From NCBI RefSeq assembly GCF_016595245.1, contig NZ_JAENHM010000018.1, forward strand, positions 1 through 64,000: DNA of 64,000 nt. Direction: 5' to 3'. The stretch comes from Azospirillum endophyticum (lineage in GTDB: Bacteria > Pseudomonadota > Alphaproteobacteria > Azospirillales > Azospirillaceae). The stretch's first letter is position 1, and every line of letters begins with the position of its first letter. Under the pieces are notes generated by a model, which made no database searches, was not told the DNA's origin, and saw only the letters and a program-made list of their open reading frames with translations. This document shows, one piece after another, positions 38,800 through 47,581 of this stretch. Made by a program: the position numbers and the translations under genes.

Positions 38800-39496
38800 C
38801 GATGGGCAATTTGGCCATGCAGGCGGCGACCCGCGTCACCGCCTGTGGGTCGATGCCGGCGGTCCGCTCCCCGCCGCACAGAGCACCGCGGAAGCCGAGA
38901 TAGTCCGGCGCCAGGGCTGACAGGGCCGGGATGTCCGAAACCCGCAACGACCCGGCCAGCCCGGTCAACAGATGATGCGCCTTTGCGCAGGACACGAAGG
39001 CACCCAACTGCGCATCGTTCCAGTGGTGGCGCAGGCCATGGCGCTTGCCGGAGGTGTCCAGCATCGCCCCGCGGAAGCCGGCGGCGGCAAGCCGGTCGAT
39101 CGGCAGGCAGCAGGGATCGCCCGGCCACAAATCGGCGAAGAGCACGGCGATCAGCCGCGCCCCCTCCGCCGCAAGCGGTGCCAGCGCGTCGATGCAGCGG
39201 TCGGGCGCACCGTCCGGCGCGAAACCGATCTTGACGAAATCCACCCCGGTGGCCGCGATCCGGCGTGCTGCCGGAAGCACGGCATCGGGCCGCATCGGAT
39301 GGTCGCCGATGGTGGCGCTCAACCGTGGCCGCTGCTGATTGGCTGCCAAGTCCCGCACCGCCGCGGCGATGTCCCCCGCGTCCCAGGCGCCGAGTGCCCC
39401 GGCGGCGGGGTCCTTCAGGTCCAGGATGTCGGGTGCCGTCGGCAGGATCAGCGAGATTTCCGCCGCGTTCGCGACACTGGCCAGCCATCCGGTCAT
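38759..39496 (-). CDS. mfnB: (5-formylfuran-3-yl)methyl phosphate synthase
   Basis: This 245-residue TIM-barrel protein (formerly DUF556) makes the furan precursor of methanofuran from two glyceraldehyde-3-phosphate molecules. The catalytic Lys28 lies in DILDLKDPAAGALGAW, matching Lys27 of the archaeal enzyme as I recall, and Lys151 in AMLDTSGKRHGL matches the second conserved Lys. Its start overlaps the DUF447 gene in an ATGA junction. It is the last gene of a minus-strand cofactor operon and converges on fdh1A with a 41-base overlap. Confidence 0.88.
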   Translation of the reverse strand: MTGWLASVANAAEISLILPTAPDILDLKDPAAGALGAWDAGDIAAAVRDLAANQQRPRLSATIGDHPMRPDAVLPAARRIAATGVDFVKIGFAPDGAPDRCIDALAPLAAEGARLIAVLFADLWPGDPCCLPIDRLAAAGFRGAMLDTSGKRHGLRHHWNDAQLGAFVSCAKAHHLLTGLAGSLRVSDIPALSALAPDYLGFRGALCGGERTAGIDPQAVTRVAACMAKLPIATPPPPRSLPVRS

Positions 39497-40077
39497 GAAT
39501 CCTCTCCCGCGCGGTGAGCGGCGATGCGGGCCATCAGCCAATCCCAGGCCTCCAGTTCCGGCGGGCCGGCGGTCTTGCCGATGGCGATGGTCAGATAGTC
39601 GATCTCGCACGCGATCTTGTCCATGGGCAGCATGTGCAGCCGGCTGACCAGGATGGCGGCTTCGATCACCGCCGCCTGCGCCCGGTTGAAGCCGCGGAAG
39701 CTGGCATGCGCCGCGGCATGGACGGTGCGGCAATGGAAACGCGGGCGTACCGGATCGTTCTCCATCTCCACCACCGCTATTTCCTCGTGCGACAGGCAGT
39801 GGGCCAGGCGCGGTGCGTCGATCCTGTCCGCCGGAACGGTCGGCCACTCCCGGCGGCGTCCGCTGATGCAGCCGGCGAAGACCCGGACATCGTCGGTGTG
39901 GTTGACGACGGCGCAGCGCCGGGCGAGCAAATTGTCCAACGTCCGCGACGGCCGGAACGGGGCCAGCACCAGCCGTTCGCCGTCACCATCCAAGTCGACG
40001 GTCACCCCCATCGGTGCCACATGAGGCCGCCCGTCGACGCCGGTCGTGGTGATGATGGTCTCGCGGATCAGGGGCAT
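39493..40077 (-). CDS. DUF447 family protein linked to H4MPT metabolism
   Basis: This 194-residue protein begins MPLIRETIITTTGVDGRPHV followed by APMGV, the flavin-reductase-like split-barrel start of DUF447. Its function is unknown. DUF447 genes regularly accompany methanopterin-dependent C1 genes in methylotrophs and occur in methanogens, so a step in H4MPT or methanofuran synthesis is inferred. An FMN-binding role is possible from the fold. It overlaps the DHPS-like gene by 10 bases and mfnB by four. Confidence 0.8.
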   Translation of the reverse strand: MPLIRETIITTTGVDGRPHVAPMGVTVDLDGDGERLVLAPFRPSRTLDNLLARRCAVVNHTDDVRVFAGCISGRRREWPTVPADRIDAPRLAHCLSHEEIAVVEMENDPVRPRFHCRTVHAAAHASFRGFNRAQAAVIEAAILVSRLHMLPMDKIACEIDYLTIAIGKTAGPPELEAWDWLMARIAAHRAGEDS

Positions 40078-41462
40078 GGGTCGCTTCGCTTGGTCGGGCC
40101 GGTGGCGTGGAAGGCGCTGGGGTCCTCCCGCGGCTCATCGGTCGCGGCCCCCCAGCGCAATTCGCTGTCTTGGGCATAGCGTTTGCCGAGCTGCCACGCG
40201 ATTTGTGCCCGGGCCAGTTCCACCCCCAGGTAGAAGGCATGACCGGAGTCGGTCGTCGGATCGAGTTTGGGGAACAGGTCGAAGGGATCGGTGGCGCGGT
40301 GAAGGCCGTCACGGTTGTAGAGGTGGATGCCCTCGGCACTGACCTCCACACGGTAGTTAGGATCGCGGATCCGCGCGGCGGTCTCCGCGATCTGCTCGGC
40401 GCTGCGGACGAAGGGCCGGCGGTCGCGCAGGCAGAGCAGGCCGTTGCCGAAGCCGCGCGGCATGCTGTGCGCGGCACGGGCGGCGAAGAACTGACGCCGC
40501 GCCGTGTCGAACTCGCGGATTGCGCGGCGGCAATGCGGGCTGACCTGCACCGCCAGCACATTGCCGATGCGCAGCTCCGAAACCACACCCATCAGCACGG
40601 CGGTGATGCCGGAGGTATCGGCGTCGGTCAACTCGGTGACATTGCCGATGCCCATCAGGATCTCGGCGTCGGGCCAGCGCTCCCGCACCGCATGGTAGCG
40701 CAGCAGGGACTGGGTGAAGCCATGGTGGATCGGCTCCAGGATCGGATCGACCAGGAAGCGACGGCCGCGGTCAAACATGGCGTCGACGGCCCGGCCGAGG
40801 CTGTCGAGATCGCGCGGCGTGGTCGGGATCAGCACGGGTACGGCCCCTCCCTCGTCGACAAGATGGATCGTCTCCTCGGTCAGGCTGAGCAGATAGTCTG
40901 CACCGGCCCGGTTGGCACGGCGCAGCTCTTCGGCATTCAGGGAGTCGACACTGACGGTGAACCCGGCACCGTGCAGCGCGTCGATCGCCTCTTCCAGATG
41001 GGGAAAGGGTGTGTCCGGCAGGCAGCCGAGGTCGATGACGTCGGCACCGTCGCGGCGAAGCTCCGCTGCCTTGGCCAGAATGGCGCCGATTTCACGCGAC
41101 GGTGCGTCGACGATCTCGGCAAAGATGCAGGTGTCGTGGCGGCTGAGGTCGAGGGGACGGGCCTGTCGTTGGAAGAATTGCGGCAAATCCTCGAGTTCGT
41201 CCGGGCCGCGTTCGACCGCGGTTCCGAAATGCTCGGCCAGAGCGCCGAGATCGCCGCGGAACCTGCCCGGCAGCAGGATCAGGTCGGCGCCGCGCGCGGA
41301 GTCCAGTCGCCGCAGAACGATGTCGGTGGTGGCGAGTGCCGCGACCTTGACGCCGAGATTGACGATGGTCGTCTCGAAGGGCAGGGGGGAGAGCGATTCC
41401 AGGACCTGCCGCAGCCGCTCTTCCGCCAGGGAGCCGGTCAGGAAAAGGATGTGCCGGGCCAT
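40068..41462 (-). CDS. Dihydropteroate synthase-like protein for H4MPT synthesis
   Basis: This 464-residue protein has a central pterin-binding TIM barrel (about 110-330) with DGADVIDLGCLPDTPFPHLE, VSVDSLNAEELRRA and MGIGNVTELTDADTSGI. An N-terminal Rossmann-like part (LFLTGSLAEERLRQVL) and a C-terminal 130-residue part with LYNRDGLHR are extra compared with folate DHPS. This layout is that of the DHPS-related proteins of methanogens and methylotrophs, thought to act in methanopterin assembly. The exact reaction is not established by sequence. It follows the aldolase-like gene by 82 bases. Confidence 0.82.
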   Translation of the reverse strand: MARHILFLTGSLAEERLRQVLESLSPLPFETTIVNLGVKVAALATTDIVLRRLDSARGADLILLPGRFRGDLGALAEHFGTAVERGPDELEDLPQFFQRQARPLDLSRHDTCIFAEIVDAPSREIGAILAKAAELRRDGADVIDLGCLPDTPFPHLEEAIDALHGAGFTVSVDSLNAEELRRANRAGADYLLSLTEETIHLVDEGGAVPVLIPTTPRDLDSLGRAVDAMFDRGRRFLVDPILEPIHHGFTQSLLRYHAVRERWPDAEILMGIGNVTELTDADTSGITAVLMGVVSELRIGNVLAVQVSPHCRRAIREFDTARRQFFAARAAHSMPRGFGNGLLCLRDRRPFVRSAEQIAETAARIRDPNYRVEVSAEGIHLYNRDGLHRATDPFDLFPKLDPTTDSGHAFYLGVELARAQIAWQLGKRYAQDSELRWGAATDEPREDPSAFHATGPTKRSDPCP

Positions 41463-41544
41463 GCCGCCTCCCGGTCCCGCGCGTCCGGAACGATGGAATT
41501 GCGCCGCGACGTCTCGGCTGCCGGTTCGGCGACCAAGCTCCCCG

Positions 41545-41988
41545 TCATCGCGGCTGGTCCCGCGCGCCGGTCAGCACCACGCCGACGCCGGCCGCCTGGG
41601 GAAGGATCTCCAGCTTCTCCACCTGTACCCGGGCGAAGACCGCCTGCGGCGGCGACAGGCACAGCGCCAGCAGCTTTTCCGCCAGCACCTCCAGAAGCTG
41701 GATGTGGGGACTTCGGCTGAACGCCTCGACACCCTGGATCAGGTATTCGTAGGAGACGACCGCATCAAGATCGTCGACGAAGGGACGGTTGGGCACTTCG
41801 ACGGTGACGGTCAGGCTGACGCGCACGCGCTGGGTGCCGGTCTTTTCATGGTCCCAGACGCCGATGCGGAAATCGCCGACATAGTCGCGCAGCACCAGAT
41901 CGTAACGCCGCGTCACGGCGGCCGTGCGCGGCGGTGGCCGCAGGACGTTCATGATGCTGCTGTAGCCGCTCTGGGATTCGTCCGGCAT
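41545..41988 (-). CDS. Dihydroneopterin aldolase family protein
   Basis: This 147-residue FolB-like protein would convert dihydroneopterin to 6-hydroxymethyl-dihydropterin, an early step shared by folate and H4MPT synthesis. Conserved parts are LVLRDYVGDFRIGVWDHEKT, the VSYEYLIQGV block and LLEVLAEKLLALCL with the catalytic-region Glu. A second, H4MPT-dedicated copy next to C1 genes is normal in methylotrophs. I start it at ATG 41988 because the upstream extension overlaps the DUF2380 gene and is low-complexity. Confidence 0.82.
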   Translation of the reverse strand: MPDESQSGYSSIMNVLRPPPRTAAVTRRYDLVLRDYVGDFRIGVWDHEKTGTQRVRVSLTVTVEVPNRPFVDDLDAVVSYEYLIQGVEAFSRSPHIQLLEVLAEKLLALCLSPPQAVFARVQVEKLEILPQAAGVGVVLTGARDQPR

Positions 41989-42031
41989 TTCTCGGTTCTC
42001 CCCGCCGCCCGATCCGGCGGCATATGGCCAC

Positions 42032-42562
42032 TCATCGTTTGGCCGGAGCATGGTCCGCCAGCCGATGCTCGACCAGCCAGCCGACACCGCGCGACCAGGC
42101 GGTTTCATTGTCGCCGCGGATGTCGCCCCGCGCCATCGTCACCGTCTGGCCGGTGGCGACATCCTCGACGACGACGCCGATCCACAGGATCAGGCTGCTG
42201 ACCTTGCGGACGATGCCGAAGACGACCAGATCGGCGCCGGCCGCACGCGCGATGTCTCGTTCGCAGCCGTCGCAAGACCTGATTTCCGTCCCCGGCGGCA
42301 CCAGCCGGGCCATGGTGGCCCCGTCGACGACGTCGTAACCCTTGGCATTCAATCCATCACGGAGCTCCCCGCTGACGCGTTTCAACCACTCCGCATGGTT
42401 CGCCGAAGGAGCCTCGCCGCTGCTGTCCTCCAGTTCAAGATCCAGCACCAATGTCCGCGCCGATGCGGGTGCCGCCGCAAAAGCCACCGCAAACGCCGCC
42501 GTCAGGCCCAATGCGGCTATGGCGATGATAGCGGCTCCGGCTCTCCTCCCCACATGATCCAT
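42032..42562 (-). CDS. Secreted DUF2380/DUF3280-like protein
   Basis: This 176-residue protein has a signal peptide (MDHVGRRAGAAIIAIAALGL, cleaved after ASA) and a small domain beginning TLVLDLELEDSSGE. It has the conserved Cys pair in IRSCDGCERDIARAAGADLV near residue 108 and ends with WLVEHRLADH. I associate this with DUF2380/DUF3280 proteins found near methanol dehydrogenase genes in methylotrophs; function is unknown. It would be periplasmic. First gene of the minus-strand cofactor operon and divergent from the next gene with a 66-bp gap. Confidence 0.65.
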   Translation of the reverse strand: MDHVGRRAGAAIIAIAALGLTAAFAVAFAAAPASARTLVLDLELEDSSGEAPSANHAEWLKRVSGELRDGLNAKGYDVVDGATMARLVPPGTEIRSCDGCERDIARAAGADLVVFGIVRKVSSLILWIGVVVEDVATGQTVTMARGDIRGDNETAWSRGVGWLVEHRLADHAPAKR

Positions 42563-42628
42563 CGGGCTTCTCCTTTTGCGCACCGGTTCCGATTGCGCCG
42601 GATCGTTGGTGGCGCCATCATTCATGCC

Positions 42629-43291
42629 ATGCAACGAATTTCCTTCGTCCCGGGGACCGCCTTCGCCGCGCTTCTGGCAACGACCATGATCGTCGGGGCG
42701 CCTGCTGCCGCCGGCGCGCAGGATCCGAAGAATCCCGATTGGCCCTGCCCGCAAATCCTGGTTCCGGCTTTGTCGCCGGCCTCCGTCTGGGACGGTCCGC
42801 CGATCGACGGACTGGGAGATGCGTGGCAGCGTGATGCGGTGGTCGCCACCCTGGTGCGGCGCGCGGCCGACGACAACGTCGACCCCGCCACCCTGGAACC
42901 GGAGGCCGAAGCGCTGGCTGGCCCGATCAAGCAAGGCGGGAAACCAGAAGAGAAACAGGAAGCGGAGCGAGAGCGGGACCGCAAGTTGGTCCTGGTTTTC
43001 GCCGGAACCTTCCAGACGTTGGACCGCCAGCGCACCGCGGCCATCGCCTCGATCGAGCGCTATGCCCAGCACCAGCGGGCTCTGCGCGAACGCATCGCCG
43101 CAGCTTTGCGCGATCTCGACGCCGCAGCGGGCGATGCATCCCGTACGCAGGAGATCAAGGACGCCATCGCCTGGAACCGCCGCATCCTCGACGACCGTCG
43201 GCGCGCGCAGGGCGCGGTGTGCGAGCAGCCGGCCCGGATCGAGCAGCGGCTCGGCCAGATCGCCCGGATGCTGTCGGCGCTTCTGTCCTGA
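42629..43291 (+). CDS. Hypothetical secreted helical protein in xox cluster
   Basis: This 220-residue protein has a signal peptide (MQRISFVPGTAFAALLATTM, cleaved near AGA-QDP), then a mature N-terminus DWPCPQILVPALSPASVWDG with one Cys and a long helical region rich in Arg, Glu and Ala with coiled-coil character (about 85-220), including a second Cys (GAVCEQPARIEQRLGQ). Function unknown. It would be periplasmic. It is divergent from the DUF2380 gene and converges on the xoxJ fusion nine bases away, which ties it to methanol oxidation by position only. Confidence 0.7.
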   Translation: MQRISFVPGTAFAALLATTMIVGAPAAAGAQDPKNPDWPCPQILVPALSPASVWDGPPIDGLGDAWQRDAVVATLVRRAADDNVDPATLEPEAEALAGPIKQGGKPEEKQEAERERDRKLVLVFAGTFQTLDRQRTAAIASIERYAQHQRALRERIAAALRDLDAAAGDASRTQEIKDAIAWNRRILDDRRRAQGAVCEQPARIEQRLGQIARMLSALLS

Positions 43292-43300
43292 GTCGGTCAC

Positions 43301-44647
43301 TCAGTTCGCCATTTTGGGTTCGGGCCGGGTTCCGGAACCGGGTTCCGGCTCGACCGTGGCGAGATCATGGCCCGCGGCCTTCCAGCCGTCGGTGCCGGCC
43401 GGATACCACTTGACCGCCTGATAGCCCAAGGCAATCGCGCGCTTGGCGGCATTCCAGCTCATCCAGCAATCCGGCTGGCAGAACACCACCAACGGGCGCT
43501 TGCGGTCGCCTGCGGTCAGCGCCTCGAGGCTGGTGCGGAAATAGGCCTCCTGTTCCACCGACGGCGCGCCGTATCCGACATTCGGCAGCCAATGCGCGCC
43601 GGGAAGGCTGTGATGCGGCGGCGGCACCCAGCGGCTGTCCGGCGTCAGCCCTTCCGGCTTCGGAGGGCTCGGCAGGACGTCGATCAGGATGGCGCCGGCC
43701 TTCGCCAGCCGTTCGACCTCCGCCGGGCCGACCGTTTCGGCGCCACGGAGGGCGGGCGGGGTCGGAGCCCGGTAGTCGGCCATGCGATAGCCGTCAGGTT
43801 CGGCCACCTCCGCCCGGATGGTCCCGTCGGCATTGGCGAGCGGGACATGGTATTCGGCCAGGATGCGGTCGATGTCGCCCTGGCGGCGGACGATGAAGTC
43901 GTTCAGCCAGTGCCGCCAGTCCGGCTCGTCCGGGCGGATGCCCATCGAGATCATGTATTGGAAGGGCGATGCCCCCGGCTCGTCCATCAGCGGCACGACC
44001 ACCATCGGCACCTGTTGCCGGGTGGCGAAATAGCCGGCGATGGGACCCCAGAGGATGGCGGCATCGGTGCGCGCCGCCGCGACGTCCTGCAGCGCCTGTT
44101 CGGCGGGGTGATGGGCGCGCGTGTCGGTGTCGAGCTGGTAGGGCTCCAGGTTGGTCAGCCCGTGGCGCAGCATCACGGCGGATGGCGGGGTGCGGGCGAC
44201 GACGCCGATGCGTGCGCCCTGCAGCGACGGGTCGGCCAGCGTCTTCGCCGTGATCCCGGAATCCTTGCGGTAGACCAGTGCGTAGGTGGAGCGGTAATAG
44301 GGGTTGGTGTTTTGCATCAGCTCTTCGCCGACCGCGGTTCCCATCACCAGGTCGCATTGGCGGGTGCGCAGCGTGTTGCGGACGAAGCCGATGGTCTGCG
44401 GCCACCACGTGAAGGCCAGCGGCACCTTCAGATCATCGGCGATCAACTGGGCGATCCGGTTCTCGAATCCTTCCCTGCGGTCGTTGGAGAAGGGAAGCAG
44501 GTTGGCATCGGCACAGACACGCAGCACCTCGGTAGGAATGCCTTCCGCCTGCGCCGCTCGGGCGGATCGTCCGACAGGCATGGCCGCCACGCAGAGCGCG
44601 ACGGCCACGAAAACGGCATGCCTCGGGGAGGGGAGCCGGCGGTTCAT
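43301..44647 (-). CDS. xoxJ: XoxJ-like periplasmic binding protein fused to rhodanese-like CXXCW-motif domain
   Basis: This 448-residue protein has a signal sequence (about 1-32), a solute-binding fold (about 38-275, starting LRVCADANLLPFSNDRREGF, as in MxaJ/XoxJ) and a C-terminal rhodanese-like domain (about 301-430). The latter contains VVFCQPDCWMSWNAAKRAIA, with Cys390 and Cys394, the hallmark of the PQQ-associated CXXCW protein. In other genomes, as I recall, these are two separate neighbouring genes. XoxJ is thought to help activate or chaperone XoxF in the periplasm. It starts seven bases after the xoxG stop. The frame is intact across the junction, so this is a true fusion in this sequence. 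Confidence 0.88.
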   Translation of the reverse strand: MNRRLPSPRHAVFVAVALCVAAMPVGRSARAAQAEGIPTEVLRVCADANLLPFSNDRREGFENRIAQLIADDLKVPLAFTWWPQTIGFVRNTLRTRQCDLVMGTAVGEELMQNTNPYYRSTYALVYRKDSGITAKTLADPSLQGARIGVVARTPPSAVMLRHGLTNLEPYQLDTDTRAHHPAEQALQDVAAARTDAAILWGPIAGYFATRQQVPMVVVPLMDEPGASPFQYMISMGIRPDEPDWRHWLNDFIVRRQGDIDRILAEYHVPLANADGTIRAEVAEPDGYRMADYRAPTPPALRGAETVGPAEVERLAKAGAILIDVLPSPPKPEGLTPDSRWVPPPHHSLPGAHWLPNVGYGAPSVEQEAYFRTSLEALTAGDRKRPLVVFCQPDCWMSWNAAKRAIALGYQAVKWYPAGTDGWKAAGHDLATVEPEPGSGTRPEPKMAN

Positions 44648-44654
44648 CGCGGCC

Positions 44655-45236
44655 TCACGACGGCGACTTGAACCGCTCGGGTCGGCCGCGGCCGATCTTG
44701 TCGTCGGAACGGGCCTTGAGGTAGCGGTAGATGTCGGCGAGGTTCAGCATCACGTTCGGATCGGAACCGAAGTTCGGCATCACCTTGTCGCCGGTGGAGC
44801 CCATGTTCTTGCGGCCGTTGGTCACCACGTCGGTGAATTGCCAATAGTCCATCCGCTTGAGCGAATCGGCCAGCGCCGGTGCGAAGGACGAACCGAGCCC
44901 GTCCGGCCCGTGACAGACATGGCAGGACGAAGCATAGCGCCGATAGCCGTTGTAGGTCCCCTGGTCCACCTTGCCGTCGCGGACCGCGTAGAGCGGCACG
45001 CCCTGGTCATCGGTCAATTCTTCCGGTTCGGCGACCTTCGCTTCCTGTGCCTTGCTGCCGCTCTGCGAGGGCTGAGCCGCCTCGTTCGCCGTCGCGGGCT
45101 TCGCCGCGGCTTGGTTTTCCGATGTCTGGCCTTGCGCCGGTTTTTGTGCGGCATCCTGCTGGCCGAACGCCGTACCGAGGGTCACGGTTGCGGTGAACCC
45201 GGCGGCGACGCACAGCCCGATCAGGTATTTGGGCAT
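44655..45236 (-). CDS. xoxG: XoxG-type cytochrome c, electron acceptor of XoxF
   Basis: This 193-residue periplasmic cytochrome c takes electrons from the lanthanide methanol dehydrogenase. It has a signal peptide, a 40-residue low-complexity linker rich in Ala, Gln and Lys (about 27-70), one haem site Cys105-x2-Cys108-His109 (SSCHVCHGPDG) and the likely axial Met153 (DKVMPNFGSDP). The ATG at 45236 is chosen over one at 45263 because GGGGAG precedes it and the signal peptide then starts properly. It lies 96 bases after xoxF. Confidence 0.92.
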   Translation of the reverse strand: MPKYLIGLCVAAGFTATVTLGTAFGQQDAAQKPAQGQTSENQAAAKPATANEAAQPSQSGSKAQEAKVAEPEELTDDQGVPLYAVRDGKVDQGTYNGYRRYASSCHVCHGPDGLGSSFAPALADSLKRMDYWQFTDVVTNGRKNMGSTGDKVMPNFGSDPNVMLNLADIYRYLKARSDDKIGRGRPERFKSPS

Positions 45237-45332
45237 CTCGCTCTGTCTCCCCACTGCCTTCATGCATAGGCGCCATCAGCTTGGATGAGGGCGGGCACCG
45301 GTTCCCGGGAGGAGCCGGTGCCCGCTCTTGCG

Positions 45333-47171
45333 TCATTGGTTGTCCGGCAGGGCGAAGACGGTCAAAGTGCCGCCCAGCTGGGTGTATTCCCCCAGCGCCT
45401 TGTGCGCGCCGACCGCGCCTAACCCTTCCTGCTCGCCGGTCAGACCGGCGGCCAGCCCGATTCCGGCCCAGCCGCCGACGCCCGACAGCACCGCGATGTA
45501 CTGCTTGCCCTTGTGCATGTAGGTGTTGACGTTGCCGATGATGCCGGACGAGGTCTTGAAGTTGTAGAGATCCTTGCCGTCCTTCAGGTCGAACGCCTTC
45601 AGATAGCCTTCAAGCGTCCCGTAGAAGCCGATGCCGCCCTTGGTCGACAAGGCACCGCTCCACACCGCGAAACGTTCGGGCTTCGACCAGACGATCTTGC
45701 CGGCGGCCGGATCCCAGGCGATGAAGTTGCCCATGCCGCCATGCGAGTCCGGGGCCGGATACATGCTCAGCGTCGCGCCGACATAGGGCTGGCCGGCCGA
45801 ATACTCCACCTTGAACGGCTCGTAATCCATGCAGATGTGGTTGGTCGGCACATAGAGCAGGCCGCTTTCCGGCGAGTAGGAGGCCGGCTGCTGGTCCTTG
45901 GACCCCAGTGCCGCCGGGCAGACGCCGGTGGTGTTGTGATCCTCGCCCTGGGCGAAGGTGCTGTATTTATCGTTCACCTTCGGCCGGCCGGTCTTCATGT
46001 CGATCTCGCTCGCCCAGTTGACGGACGGATCGTATTTCTGCGCGACCAGCAATTCGCCATTGGTGCGGTCGATGGTATAGGCGAAACCGTTGCGGTCGAA
46101 GTTGATCAGGGCCTTGCGCTTCGATCCGCCGATGGTGACGTCGGCCAGGATATTCTCGTTGACGCCGTCATAATCCCATTCGTCGAAGGGTGTCTTCTGG
46201 AACACCCATTTCGCCTGTCCGGTGTCGGCATCCCGGGCGAAGATGGTCATCGACCATTTGTTGTCGCTCTTGGCCCGGTCCTTGTCGACGGCGCGTTGCG
46301 CCGGGTTCCAGGTGCCGGGATTGCCGGTGCCGTAATAGATCAGGTTCAGTTCGGGATCATAGGTGTACCAGCCCCAGGTGGTGCCGCCGCCGATCTTCCA
46401 TTGGTCCGCCGGCCAGGTCTTGATGCCCAGATCCGGTTCGCCGATCGGCTTGCCGAGCATCATCGTCTTTTGCGGGTCGATCATCACGTCCTTGTCGGGA
46501 CCGGTCGAATAGGCCCGCCACGCCATCTTGCCGGTGTTGATGTCGTAGGCCGTCAGGTGGCCGCGCACGCCGAACTCGCCGCCGCTGATGCCGACATAGA
46601 CCTTGTCCTTCACCACGAGCGGGGCGGCGGTCAGCGTCTCGCCCTTGCTGGCGTCGCCATTCTTGGCCGACCACACCACCTTGCCGGTTTCCGTGTCCAA
46701 CGCCACCAGCGTGTTGTCGGCCTGACCCAGGAACAGCTTGTTGCCGGCGACCGCGACACCACGGGTGACGGTGTCGCAGCACATCACCGGGATGACGGAC
46801 GAGTCCTGCTTGGGCTCATACTTCCACTTGATGCGGCCGTTGTCGTTCAGGTCGAGCGCGTAGACGATGTTGGGAAAGGGGGTCGATATGTACATCGTAT
46901 CGCCGACCACGATGGGGCCGCCTTCGTGCCCCCGCAGCACGCCGGTGGAGAACTGCCACACCGGCCGCAGGTTCTTCACGTTGTCGCGGGTGATCTGGTC
47001 GAGCGTGCTGTAACGCTGTCCGGCATAATTGCCGAGTTGCAGCGCCCAATTCGCCGAATCCTTCTGGTTCTTGAGGATGTCGTCGTTGGCAGAGGCGGCG
47101 GTGATGCCGATGGTGGCGGCGGCCGCCTGGATCGCGGCGGTGACGAGCAGACAGCGCACAAAGGGGCTCAT
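45333..47171 (-). CDS. xoxF: Lanthanide-dependent PQQ methanol dehydrogenase
   Basis: This 612-residue periplasmic beta-propeller enzyme oxidises methanol to formaldehyde, possibly further. It has a signal peptide (cleaved after ASA, residue 28), the vicinal disulfide Cys131-Cys132, metal ligands Glu199 and Asn284, catalytic Asp333, and the extra Asp335 in EWDYDGVNE. That Asp, an Ala in calcium-type MxaF, marks lanthanide use. The start ATG at 47171 has GGGAGGAAACAT upstream. First gene of xoxFGJ. No mxaI-like small subunit is present, as usual for XoxF. Confidence 0.96.
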   Translation of the reverse strand: MSPFVRCLLVTAAIQAAAATIGITAASANDDILKNQKDSANWALQLGNYAGQRYSTLDQITRDNVKNLRPVWQFSTGVLRGHEGGPIVVGDTMYISTPFPNIVYALDLNDNGRIKWKYEPKQDSSVIPVMCCDTVTRGVAVAGNKLFLGQADNTLVALDTETGKVVWSAKNGDASKGETLTAAPLVVKDKVYVGISGGEFGVRGHLTAYDINTGKMAWRAYSTGPDKDVMIDPQKTMMLGKPIGEPDLGIKTWPADQWKIGGGTTWGWYTYDPELNLIYYGTGNPGTWNPAQRAVDKDRAKSDNKWSMTIFARDADTGQAKWVFQKTPFDEWDYDGVNENILADVTIGGSKRKALINFDRNGFAYTIDRTNGELLVAQKYDPSVNWASEIDMKTGRPKVNDKYSTFAQGEDHNTTGVCPAALGSKDQQPASYSPESGLLYVPTNHICMDYEPFKVEYSAGQPYVGATLSMYPAPDSHGGMGNFIAWDPAAGKIVWSKPERFAVWSGALSTKGGIGFYGTLEGYLKAFDLKDGKDLYNFKTSSGIIGNVNTYMHKGKQYIAVLSGVGGWAGIGLAAGLTGEQEGLGAVGAHKALGEYTQLGGTLTVFALPDNQ

Positions 47172-47581
47172 ATGTTTCCTCCCGTTTTTTAGCGATGGTC
47201 CGTGGTCCCAGGGACTGTGCGGCGACAGGCGGCGGCTTCGGCAAAGGCGGTCTTCGTGAGGGCGGTGTCCCTCGACGGTTGATGCGTGGCGTCGACCAGT
47301 AAGGCGTCGGGCAAAAGGGTCCCCGGCGCTCCAGAATCCAAGCTGCTGTTGCATCGCCGGCGTGCGGGCCCTAAGTGCCCATGCACGTCCGTTGGCGGGG
47401 TTCTAAACTGCCCCGCACTATGTTGGCGATGCTGACATTCAGTGTGATCAAATAAAGATAGGCTGTGAAGATTATTTTCCGCTACCGTGCGAAAGTTTTT
47501 GGAAGAAGCGAAATTTCGGAGAGGTCAGGTCGATATGGGTAATCAATACGGATAGGCGCGGCGAAGCTGCCGCTTCGGATG
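47172..47581. other. xoxF upstream region
   Basis: This 410-bp gap separates xoxF and the ABC permease gene, both on the minus strand. It turns AT-rich between about 47400 and 47570 and contains GCTGACATT at 47431-47439, so the xoxF promoter probably lies there with a long leader of 230 bases or more. I see no protein gene in it. No clear lanthanide-response element can be named. Confidence 0.5.

Noticed and set aside
42032..43300. Long minus-strand frame over the 220-residue plus-strand gene
   Set aside because: Only its last 176 codons encode a coherent secreted protein; the upstream part is antisense to the plus-strand gene and low in complexity.
45333..47171. Calcium-type methanol dehydrogenase MxaF
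   Set aside because: The residue two after the catalytic Asp is Asp335, not Ala, and no mxaI-like small-subunit gene is present; this is XoxF.
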